DNA from: an uncultured Micrococcales bacterium
GTDB taxonomy: Bacteria; Actinomycetota; Actinomycetes; Actinomycetales; Microbacteriaceae
NCBI GenBank assembly: GCA_903929105.1
Contig: CAIYTL010000195.1
Coordinates: 1-5,049, forward strand
DNA length: 5,049 bases
Direction: 5' to 3'
Of this stretch, positions 1 through 5,049 are shown in pieces (within the stretch, counting starts at the first letter, position 1; each line of letters starts with the position of its first letter). Below the pieces are notes generated by a model. It had not been told where the DNA came from. It searched no databases and saw nothing but the letters and a program-made list of their open reading frames with translations. Position numbers and translations under genes: made by a program.

Positions 1-72
1 AGTTGACTTGACTAGGTGTTCTCGTTCGTCGATGTCTAGCTGAATCGCTCCGCGAATTGCTCTAACTGCCAT
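1..72 (-). CDS. aroH: Chorismate mutase, AroH type (N-terminal 24 residues only)
   Basis: This is the 5' end of a gene that runs off the left edge. It starts at an ATG at 72 and gives 24 codons beginning MAVRAIRGAIQLDIDERE. The RAIRGA start followed by a short acidic stretch is the hallmark N-terminus of the monofunctional AroH-type chorismate mutase (Bacillus subtilis AroH fold), which converts chorismate to prephenate in the cytoplasm for phenylalanine and tyrosine synthesis. In that family the Arg in this N-terminal strand contributes to the active site. The start lies 2 bases after the rluB stop and has a Shine-Dalgarno-like GAAAGG 9 bases upstream, so it is probably translated from the same mRNA as rluB. 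The catalytic C-terminal part is outside the window, so integrity cannot be judged. The call rests on a short but distinctive stretch. Confidence 0.82.
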   Translation of the reverse strand, partial: MAVRAIRGAIQLDIDEREHLVKST

Positions 73-74
73 GG

Positions 75-1319
75 TTAGCGACCTTTCTTCTTTGGCTTTG
101 CCCAACCTGCGGCGCGTTTGCCGCTGCGTTTGAATTCTTCTTTAGCGCTTGCGCTTTGACCGCCAGCACCTGGGCCATAACCGGTTTCACCGTCTTTGCT
201 GATTTCAAGTTTAGGCAATCGTTTGCCCACGTTTTTGCCTGCGCCAGCACCTTTTAGTTCGCCGCGTGGGCCTCGGCCGTTGGCTGAGCCTACAAAGTTG
301 CGTGCTTCTTTTTTGGGCTCACCGCTGGCTGCTTTGAGCAGCTCGCTGATTTCGAGTTTGTTTAGTTGGCGCACGTGACCAGACAGCAGGCCGCCGAGGT
401 GAATCGGACCAAACTGCTTGCGCACGAGGGCCACCACCGGAAACCCTACTTCGTCGAGCATGCGACGAACGATGCGGTTTCGGCCTGAGTGCAGCACGAT
501 TTCAACCTGGCTTTGGCCTTTTGAAATGCCCAAGACGCGAGCCCGGTCGGCGGCGATGAAACCGTCTTCGAGTTCAAAACCTTCGAGCAGCGTGTCAATA
601 GTTTCGCTGGTCATTTCGCCTTCAACCAGCGCAAGATAGACCTTTTGCACACCGAACTTTGGGTGAGCTAGCGCGTTTGCCAGGTCTCCGTCGTTGGTGA
701 GCAGCAGTAATCCGGTGGTTTCGGCGTCTAGTCGGCCAACGTTGAATACGCGCTCGTAGTTCACGACGTATTCGTTCAAATCTGGGCGCCCGTGTTCGTC
801 GGCCATGGTGCTAACCACGCCAAACGGTTTGTTCAAAGCCAAATAGACTTTCGAGGTGTCAAGCTGCACGCGGTTGCCGTTGACCGTAACCTCATCAACC
901 TCGGGGTTAATGCGCGTGCCAAGCTCGCGAACGACCTTGCCGTTGACGCGCACGCGGCCGTCGACGATCAGGCCTTCGCAAACCCGTCGCGACGCCACAC
1001 CGGCGCTGGCAAGCACCTTTTGCAAGCGAACGCCTTCGGTGGCTTCGGTTGGGTTTTCAAGAGTTGAGCTCCATGAGCCACCAAAGTCGCCGTCGATGAT
1101 GCCAGCGTAGTTATCTTCGTCTTCTTCTTCGACGTCTTCGAAGTCACCTTCAAACTCGCCGTCGACGGCTAGGTCTCCCTCGAGCGCTTCGTCATTTGCG
1201 CCGTCAAGGGGCGGGTATGCCTCGGCAAAGTCGCGTGGCGGTCGGTTGCCGCGCTCGTCGCGGCCCAAACGTGGGTTTGAACGGCCTGGGCGGTCATTGG
1301 GGTTGTTAAAGTTCGACAT
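75..1319 (-). CDS. rluB: 23S rRNA pseudouridine synthase RluB/RsuA family, with acidic N-terminal and basic C-terminal extensions
   Basis: The 414-residue product should isomerise uridine to pseudouridine in 23S rRNA. An S4 RNA-binding domain covers about residues 97-150 (VRLQKVLASAGVASRR). The catalytic domain follows, with LNKPFGVVST at about 162-171, the catalytic-loop motif GRLDAETTGLLLLTNDG at 195-211 (predicted nucleophile D198), and the RsuA/RluB motif GRNRIVRRML at 279-288. The core is normal, but the ends are long. Residues 40-70 are very rich in Asp and Glu, and residues 333-414 are rich in Gly, Lys and Arg and end in KPKKKGR. Both are probably disordered, and the basic tail may help bind rRNA. 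I chose ATG 1319, although an in-frame GTG at 1328 would add three residues; neither has a strong ribosome binding site. The start overlaps the scpB stop by 14 bases. An RluB gene directly after scpB is typical of actinobacteria and firmicutes. The exact target uridine cannot be read from sequence. Confidence 0.93.
   Translation of the reverse strand: MSNFNNPNDRPGRSNPRLGRDERGNRPPRDFAEAYPPLDGANDEALEGDLAVDGEFEGDFEDVEEEDEDNYAGIIDGDFGGSWSSTLENPTEATEGVRLQKVLASAGVASRRVCEGLIVDGRVRVNGKVVRELGTRINPEVDEVTVNGNRVQLDTSKVYLALNKPFGVVSTMADEHGRPDLNEYVVNYERVFNVGRLDAETTGLLLLTNDGDLANALAHPKFGVQKVYLALVEGEMTSETIDTLLEGFELEDGFIAADRARVLGISKGQSQVEIVLHSGRNRIVRRMLDEVGFPVVALVRKQFGPIHLGGLLSGHVRQLNKLEISELLKAASGEPKKEARNFVGSANGRGPRGELKGAGAGKNVGKRLPKLEISKDGETGYGPGAGGQSASAKEEFKRSGKRAAGWAKPKKKGR
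82..87 (-). promoter_or_regulatory. Ribosome binding site of aroH
   Basis: GAAAGG on the minus strand lies inside the last codons of rluB, 9 bases before the aroH ATG at 72. It supports that ATG as the start and implies translation of aroH from the rluB transcript. Confidence 0.5.
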
Positions 1320-1899
1320 TAAAATCACTCATCGCATCTGGTAGGAAAGGGCTGATGAGAGGCAGTTCATCAAGACTGTTAATGCCAAGTTTTTCGAGCA
1401 GCAAAGGGCTCGTTCCGTAGTGAATCGCGCCTGATTCGCTGTCGGTGTAAAGCTCGCTGATTAGGCCACGGCTGAGCAGTGTGCGAACCACGCTGTCAAC
1501 GTTCACGGCGCGAATCGAGGCGACTTGCCCGCGTGAAATCGGTTGTTTGTAGGCAATCACCGCGAGGGTTTCGAGGGCTGCTTGGCTTAGTTTGGTTGGG
1601 TTGTCGTTCTCTAAGAAGAGTCGAACCGCCCAGTCGAAGTTTTCGCGCACATAGAGGCGAAAACCGCCGCCCACCTCGCGCAGTTCATAGCCGTGCTCGC
1701 GAGCAACTGCGCCGGCCGCAATGGCTTCGGCGCTGAGCTTGCCATCGTATTCATCGCGCAGGTGGTTCAGCACGGTGCGAATCTCGGCAACCGGTCGGTC
1801 AAGCGCCGCAGCGAGAGCACTGAGCGACAGCGGTTGGTCGGCAACCATCAAGATTGCCTCAACTGCCGAATAAAGTTCGTGCTCATTTTCAAACGCCAT
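1306..1899 (-). CDS. scpB: Segregation and condensation protein B (ScpB)
   Basis: The 197-residue product is the winged-helix subunit of the SMC-ScpAB condensin, which binds ScpA and helps compact and separate sister chromosomes. The first winged helix starts at about residue 8 with LYSAVEAILMVADQPLS. The family's best conserved block is at 104-147: LSQAALETLAVIAYKQPISR, then a segment ending in RTLLSRGLI. YGTSPLLLEKLGI at 161-173 corresponds to the usual Y-x-T-T-x-x-FL-x-x-FG element, with substitutions. Length is normal for the family. ATG 1899 is preferred over an in-frame TTG at 1905 because AGGAG lies 6 bases before the ATG. The gene overlaps the scpA stop by 11 bases, consistent with coupled translation and a fixed ratio of the two partners. 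Confidence 0.95.
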   Translation of the reverse strand: MAFENEHELYSAVEAILMVADQPLSLSALAAALDRPVAEIRTVLNHLRDEYDGKLSAEAIAAGAVAREHGYELREVGGGFRLYVRENFDWAVRLFLENDNPTKLSQAALETLAVIAYKQPISRGQVASIRAVNVDSVVRTLLSRGLISELYTDSESGAIHYGTSPLLLEKLGINSLDELPLISPFLPDAMSDFNVEL

Positions 1900-2716
1900 A
1901 ATCAACTCCTAAAGTTGCAAGTTTTTCGTCGTCAAAGTCTGCGCCAGCCCATTGAACGTCGAGGTCACCGAGCGGGCTCGCCTGTTCAAAGCTCACAGCG
2001 GCCAAACGATAAAGTTCAAGAATCGCCAAGAAGCGGGCCACGATGATGCCGCGGTCGCGCACACTGCCAAGTAGTTCTCTGAATGACACTCGACCCGAGG
2101 CGCGAAGCATTTTGACAACTTCGCTGGCTTGTTCACGCACACTAACGCGCGGCGCGTGAAGGTGGGTGAGCCCAACGGTGGGAATCTCGCGCGGCGTGAG
2201 GGTTTGTTCGGCTAGCGAGGCAAATTCTTCAACCGTGAGAGTCCATACAAGTTCTGGTGTGCTCTTAATAAAGCGTTCGTCGAGCGGAACATCGCGCGCA
2301 ATGCGTCGATCTTCGCCACCAATTGCCGAAGCGAACCAGGAGGCAATCTCTTTGAAGGCGCGATATTGCAATAGTCGTGCAAAAAGCAGGTCGCGCGCTT
2401 CGAGCAAAGCCACATCTTCGTTGTCGACAACCTCGCCTTTAGGCAGCAGGCCGGCAATCTTGAGGTCGAGCAGTGTGGCCGCAATCACCAAAAACTCGCT
2501 CGCTTCGTCAAGCTCAGCAGCCGAATCGAGAGTCTTTAAATATTGGATGAACTCATCGGTCACACGACTGAGCGAAACCTCGGTGATGTCGAGCTCATGT
2601 TTAGAAATCAGCGAGAGCAGAAGGTCAAACGGCCCTTCAAAGTTTTGCAGGTTGAGTGCAAAACCGGTTCCGTTTTTGTTGGCTTCGGCTAGTTCGCTGT
2701 TAAGCGCAATTGCCAC
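1889..2716 (-). CDS. scpA: Segregation and condensation protein A (ScpA kleisin)
   Basis: The 275-residue kleisin should bridge the SMC heads and bind ScpB. The N-terminal SMC-binding domain shows the diagnostic FEGPFDLLLSLISKHELDI at 26-44. It is followed by a helical stretch (VTDEFIQYL near 52-60, EFLVIAATLLDLKIAGLLP near 74-92) matching the family's usual EFLVMAATLLxIKSxxLLP element. The middle is charged and variable. The C-terminal winged helix is seen at about 209-255, including ARFLAILELYRLAAVSFEQ at 227-245. The start is a GTG at 2716 that overlaps the parA stop by 17 bases. The Shine-Dalgarno is poor (GGTGG a few bases upstream), so expression may rely on ribosomes finishing parA. 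Length agrees with actinobacterial ScpA. The stop is TGA inside the beginning of scpB. Confidence 0.95.
   Translation of the reverse strand: MAIALNSELAEANKNGTGFALNLQNFEGPFDLLLSLISKHELDITEVSLSRVTDEFIQYLKTLDSAAELDEASEFLVIAATLLDLKIAGLLPKGEVVDNEDVALLEARDLLFARLLQYRAFKEIASWFASAIGGEDRRIARDVPLDERFIKSTPELVWTLTVEEFASLAEQTLTPREIPTVGLTHLHAPRVSVREQASEVVKMLRASGRVSFRELLGSVRDRGIIVARFLAILELYRLAAVSFEQASPLGDLDVQWAGADFDDEKLATLGVDYGV
1906..1910 (-). promoter_or_regulatory. Ribosome binding site of scpB
   Basis: AGGAG on the minus strand, inside the end of scpA, is spaced 6 bases from ATG 1899. It is the strongest Shine-Dalgarno in the window. It decides the scpB start, because it would be only about 0-1 base from the alternative TTG at 1905. 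Confidence 0.75.
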
Positions 2717-3530
2717 GTGCCACCAATTCTCGGGCTACGGTGCGATAGCTTTCAGCTGCGATAGAAGTTGGCGCAAAACTGGTGATCGGCAAACCGGCAA
2801 CTGTTGCATCAGGAAACTTCACTGTGCGACCGATAACGCTGCGGAACACTTTTTCGCCAAAGACTTCGTGCAAACGGTCGAGCACTTCGCGTGAGTGCAG
2901 GGTGCGAGGGTCATACATGGTTGCCAAAATGCCATCAACCTGAAGCGTTTCGTTCAGGTGTTCGCGAACCTTGTCGACAGTTTCGATCAGCAAAGCGACA
3001 CCGCGCAGGGCAAAGAATTCACAGGCTAGCGGAATCATCACGCCGTGAGCGGCAGTCAAAGCGTTGACGGTGAGCAAGCCTAGTGAAGGCTGGCAGTCAA
3101 CCATGATGAGGTCATAATCGTCGCTGACCTGCTTCAAAATGCCCTTGAGAATTTTTTCGCGACCCATTTCGCTAACCAAGCGAAGCTCAGCGGCAGAAAG
3201 GTCGATGTTGGCTGGCAAAAGGTCGACGTTTGCAACCTGAGTTTTGATGATCGCGCTCTGAGTTTTGAGCTCTTTATTCATCATGAGGTCATAAACCGTT
3301 GGCAGGTCACCGGTGTTGATGCCCAGACCAGCCGAAAGCGCGCCTTGAGGGTCAAAGTCAACCAGCAAAACCTTGCGGCCATATTCGGCGAGCGCGGCGG
3401 CAACGTTGATGGTTGTGGTGGTTTTGCCCACGCCACCTTTTTGGTTGCACATGGCAATGATGCGCGCAGGGCCGTGCGACTTTAGGGGTGTTGGCACTGC
3501 GAAACGAGTGTCTGATGGTGGTTTTGCCAA
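2700..3530 (-). CDS. parA: ParA/Soj-family chromosome partitioning ATPase (orphan, scpA-linked)
   Basis: This is a deviant-Walker ATPase of 276 residues from the chosen start. KGGVGKTTTT at 31-40 is the Walker A box, with the signature lysine K31 and the P-loop lysine K36. LLVDFDPQG at 55-63 is Walker A', and IMVDCQPSLG at 142-151 is Walker B. The protein should dimerise on ATP, bind DNA non-specifically and act in chromosome positioning. No parB or parS-like palindrome is nearby, so this is the second, scpAB-linked ParA of actinobacteria (compare Rv1708) rather than the oriC parAB member. Its partner is unknown from this sequence. The start is uncertain. TTG 3530 has GAGG five bases upstream; an in-frame TTG at 3557 would add nine residues but has no ribosome binding site. 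The last 17 bases overlap scpA, so this gene and scpA are likely translated together. Confidence 0.92.
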   Translation of the reverse strand: MAKPPSDTRFAVPTPLKSHGPARIIAMCNQKGGVGKTTTTINVAAALAEYGRKVLLVDFDPQGALSAGLGINTGDLPTVYDLMMNKELKTQSAIIKTQVANVDLLPANIDLSAAELRLVSEMGREKILKGILKQVSDDYDLIMVDCQPSLGLLTVNALTAAHGVMIPLACEFFALRGVALLIETVDKVREHLNETLQVDGILATMYDPRTLHSREVLDRLHEVFGEKVFRSVIGRTVKFPDATVAGLPITSFAPTSIAAESYRTVARELVARGNCA

Positions 3531-3535
3531 GGGGT

Positions 3536-3539
3536 CCTC
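3536..3539 (-). promoter_or_regulatory. Probable ribosome binding site of parA
   Basis: GAGG on the minus strand is followed by a 5-base spacer (ACCCC) and TTG 3530. It is the reason for preferring 3530 to the upstream TTG 3557, whose upstream bases contain no purine-rich site. Confidence 0.45.
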
Positions 3540-3607
3540 ACGACTTTCTTGTTGCAACGTTTGGCGTTGCGGGCTTTATGCTTTTGGCGCTTTTGCTTGC
3601 TATTAGC

Positions 3608-4621
3608 CTACCGCCGCGCACGGGGATGCGACAGCGCATAGACCTCTCGCAGCCGATCAATTGTTACAAGTGTATAAATCTGAGTTGTGGCCACTGAGGC
3701 GTGCCCGAGTAGTTCTTGCACCACGCGCACGTCGGCGCCGCCTTCGAGCAGGTGGGTTGCAAACGAGTGGCGCAAGCTGTGCGGCGATATTTCGGCACTC
3801 AAGCCTGCCCGACCAGCCGCATCACTCACGATTTGCCAAGCGCTTTGGCGGCTCAAGCGACTGCCACGGTGGTTCAAGAATAGGGCTGGAGTTGCTGTGC
3901 CCAAGACCGCCAAACCCGGACGGGTGCGGGTTATGTAGGCGTCGAGCGCTTTTTGGGCAAAACTGCCCACGAATACGATGCGCTCTTTTGAGCCTTTGCC
4001 AAACAGCCTTAGCAACCCAGGTTCAACAAGGTCATCGAGGTCAAGTGCGGTGATCTCGCTGACGCGACCACCGGTGGCATAGAGCAACTCGACCAAGGCG
4101 CGGTCGCGCAGGCGCATGAGCTCGACGTCGACTGCAGGCGCCGCAGCTTCGTCGATGCCAGGCTCAGGCCCGGCAGCTGCCAGTAGCGATTCAACCTGGC
4201 TTAGGCTCAGTGCCTTCGGCAGGCGGCGCGGGGTCTTGGGTGGCTTCACCGCATGGGCTACATCGTTTTCGGCGAGGCCTTCAATAAGCCAAAAATTGTG
4301 CAGCCCGCGCACCGCTGCCAACATGCGCGCCACAGAGGTTGCGGCCATTGCTGTGGTGCTGGTGCCATCTTTGCTCGTCACCTCGCGGGCAGCTAAATCT
4401 TTAGCGAACTCACGCACGGTTTGCTCGGTGATTGCGTTGCAGTCAAAACCTAGCTCTTGCACTGCCGGTGCACCCAGCTCGCGCTCAAGAAAGCTCAAGT
4501 AGCTCGCGAGATCGCGGCGATAGGCCGCCAAGGTGTTGTCGGCTACGCCGCGCTCAATGGCTAGGTGGCGAAGATATTCATCGACCAGCCCCAGCAGGTT
4601 TTTATTCTGTCTCAGTTGCAT
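3608..4621 (-). CDS. xerD: Site-specific tyrosine recombinase XerD
   Basis: The 337-residue recombinase should act with XerC at the chromosomal dif site to resolve chromosome dimers. The N-terminal SAM-like core-binding domain lies at about 8-125 (VDEYLRHLAIERGVADNTLAAYRRDL near 13-38), and the catalytic domain follows. All catalytic residues are visible: R186 in GGRVSEI, K209 in GKGSKER, H281 and R284 in HSLRHSF, H307 in LLGHASV, and the nucleophile Y316 in QIYTLV. The C-terminus LREVYALSHPRARR is of XerD type. It is longer than the roughly 300-residue norm because of two Ala/Thr/Gly-rich stretches, at about 80-95 and 149-168. ATG 4621 overlaps the end of the NUDIX gene by 20 bases; GTGGGG just upstream is a weak ribosome binding site. 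Placement beside NUDIX and ParA/ScpA genes favours XerD over a phage integrase. No dif-like site was seen. Confidence 0.93.
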   Translation of the reverse strand: MQLRQNKNLLGLVDEYLRHLAIERGVADNTLAAYRRDLASYLSFLERELGAPAVQELGFDCNAITEQTVREFAKDLAAREVTSKDGTSTTAMAATSVARMLAAVRGLHNFWLIEGLAENDVAHAVKPPKTPRRLPKALSLSQVESLLAAAGPEPGIDEAAAPAVDVELMRLRDRALVELLYATGGRVSEITALDLDDLVEPGLLRLFGKGSKERIVFVGSFAQKALDAYITRTRPGLAVLGTATPALFLNHRGSRLSRQSAWQIVSDAAGRAGLSAEISPHSLRHSFATHLLEGGADVRVVQELLGHASVATTQIYTLVTIDRLREVYALSHPRARR

Positions 4622-4872
4622 TCTGGCCCCACTTTAGGGCTAATGCCATGAGCCCAACTTGGGCTGCTGGGCTTTTGACTTTGCTGGCAAGAATTGATTG
4701 CACAGCCTCGTTTAGCGGCACCCAGTGCACCGTCATGTCGATTTCTTCACCCTCAAGTTCGAGGTCGTGGCCGACAAACTTTAGCCCGCGTGCCCAAAAA
4801 ATACTGATTTTTTCGTCGTTGCCACCGGGAGTCGTATAAAACTCGATTAGTGGCTCGACGGTTTCGGCGAGA
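4602..4872 (-). CDS. NUDIX hydrolase, ADP-ribose pyrophosphatase type (C-terminal part, interrupted upstream)
   Basis: About 90 C-terminal residues match ADP-ribose pyrophosphatase-type NUDIX enzymes, which split ADP-ribose into AMP and ribose 5-phosphate in the cytosol. The visible signature is VEPLIEFYTTPGGNDEKISI, followed by the acidic EGEEID and WVPLNEAVQSILASKVKSPA near the C-terminus. The family usually has about 200 residues with the NUDIX box (G-x5-E-x7-REUxEExGU) just before this segment. Here the box is absent. Going upstream past about 4870, the frame stays open through a GTG at 4967 to a stop at 5046-5048, but the translation has no NUDIX character. I therefore treat only 4602-4872 as this gene and consider it cut by a junction. 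If the join is real, the enzyme is inactive; if it is artefactual, the true 5' part is missing from this sequence. The gene precedes xerD, as in other actinobacteria, and overlaps it by 20 bases. Confidence 0.8.
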
Positions 4873-4877
4873 CAATG
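4866..4877. other. Sequence junction: NUDIX gene on one side, ParB-like gene on the other
   Basis: Left of this point the minus strand encodes NUDIX protein. To the right the minus strand loses that homology and the plus strand gains a coherent HTH/ParB-like frame. Neither gene has its expected next segment across the boundary: the NUDIX box is missing on one side and the first helix of the HTH on the other. The exact breakpoint cannot be fixed from sequence alone. No transposon ends, tRNA or long inverted repeat are visible at the join. Confidence 0.65.
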
Positions 4878-4949
4878 GCTGACATCGGGAAACGCTTGGG
4901 CCTGTCCGAAAGCCGAGTTTCCGCGATCATCACCAACGTAGGCGAGACA
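4866..4949 (+). repeat. Two direct copies of the 9-mer GGCGAGACA, at 4866-4874 and 4941-4949
   Basis: The copies are exact and 75 bases apart, so they fall in the same reading frame. The first sits right at the presumed junction; the second is inside the ParB-like frame. This may be chance or may be microhomology used in the join. Confidence 0.5.
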
Positions 4950-5049
4950 TTCACCGGGAACCAGCACGTCGCTGTCGACCCAGAGTTTTCCGCGTTGATA
5001 CCGCCGCAGACCGCCGAAGAATTGGCCGCGCTGACCGAGAGCCTGTTAG
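4875..5049 (+). CDS. HTH plus ParB-like nuclease-domain protein, fragment open at both ends
   Basis: The plus-strand frame is open from the TAG at 4848-4850 to the window end. From ATG 4875 it gives 58 codons. Residues 2-19 (ADIGKRLGLSESRVSAII) form a helix-turn-helix of the kind seen in sigma-70 region 4 or ParB/KorB-type regulators. Residues 32-58 (VAVDPEFSALIPPQTAEELA and on to SLL) resemble the start of the ParB/Srx-like domain of phage and plasmid proteins, where D-P-E-F-x-x-LIPP is normally followed by EEhxxLExxIhxEGC. Third codon positions are about 76% G or C by hand count, supporting coding in this frame. The HTH lacks its first helix, so ATG 4875 may not be the native start and the gene is probably truncated at the junction. 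The orientation opposes every other gene. The function could be partition, transcription control or a methylase-associated ParB domain; too little remains to choose. Confidence 0.55.
   Translation, partial: MADIGKRLGLSESRVSAIITNVGETFTGNQHVAVDPEFSALIPPQTAEELAALTESLL

Noticed and set aside
2166..2894. Long plus-strand open frame (242 codons) opposite scpA and the end of parA
   Set aside because: The translation is Ser/Arg-rich without any domain and is antisense to two strongly recognised genes. It crosses their boundary, as shadows do.
3531..3607. A rho-independent terminator or dif/parS site in the gap before parA
   Set aside because: No stable GC-rich stem with a T-run, no 28-base dif-like arrangement and no parS-like 16-base palindrome could be found by eye.
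4116..4502. Plus-strand open frame opposite xerD
   Set aside because: It is Ser/Ala/Arg-rich low complexity and antisense to a xerD gene with all catalytic residues intact.
3608..4621. Reading the tyrosine recombinase as a phage or integron integrase
   Set aside because: The C-terminal LREVYALSHPRA type ending, the housekeeping context and the absence of att-like repeats or a tRNA point to XerD.
4873..5045. Minus-strand continuation of the NUDIX frame with a possible GTG start at 4967
   Set aside because: It is open, but its translation lacks the NUDIX box and any family resemblance, while the plus strand of the same bases encodes recognisable motifs.

Overview
The window looks like a piece of an actinobacterial chromosome, most likely a Microbacteriaceae-type organism of moderate GC (about 55% in lines counted by hand). 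The evidence is the gene order (NUDIX hydrolase, xerD, ParA-type ATPase, scpA, scpB, rluB) and the protein signatures. From memory, Mycobacterium tuberculosis has the same block (Rv1700/Rv1701, then Rv1708-Rv1711). The genus is an inference, since no rRNA or other marker is present.

Nearly everything is read from the minus strand, so transcription runs from high to low coordinates. In that order: the 3' part of an ADP-ribose-type NUDIX pyrophosphatase (about 4872 to 4602), a XerD-type tyrosine recombinase (4621 to 3608), an orphan ParA/Soj ATPase (3530 to 2700), ScpA (2716 to 1889), ScpB (1899 to 1306), the 23S rRNA pseudouridine synthase RluB (1319 to 75), and the first 24 codons of an AroH-type chorismate mutase (72 to the left edge). 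Four of the six gene boundaries overlap by 11 to 20 bases. A fifth (rluB/aroH) has a 2-base gap, so the genes are probably translated in a coupled way from one or two mRNAs. The only real intergenic gap lies between xerD and parA (about 50 to 77 bases). No convincing promoter, terminator, tRNA, CRISPR array or insertion sequence was found.

Functionally this is a chromosome-maintenance cluster. XerD resolves chromosome dimers, ScpA and ScpB are the kleisin and winged-helix partners of SMC condensin, and the ParA-type ATPase belongs to the segregation machinery. Ribosome modification (RluB), aromatic amino acid synthesis (AroH) and nucleotide-sugar housekeeping (NUDIX) genes flank it.

The one anomaly is the right edge. 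Around 4866-4877 the NUDIX homology stops before its catalytic NUDIX box. From there to 5049 the plus strand carries an open frame that reads as a helix-turn-helix followed by the start of a ParB-like nuclease/partition domain, of the kind common in phages and mobile elements. Both genes are truncated at the same point. This is either a genuine insertion or rearrangement or, at least as likely at a sequence end, a chimeric join from amplification or assembly. Apart from this junction the region is conserved housekeeping DNA, and I see no new multi-gene system in it.
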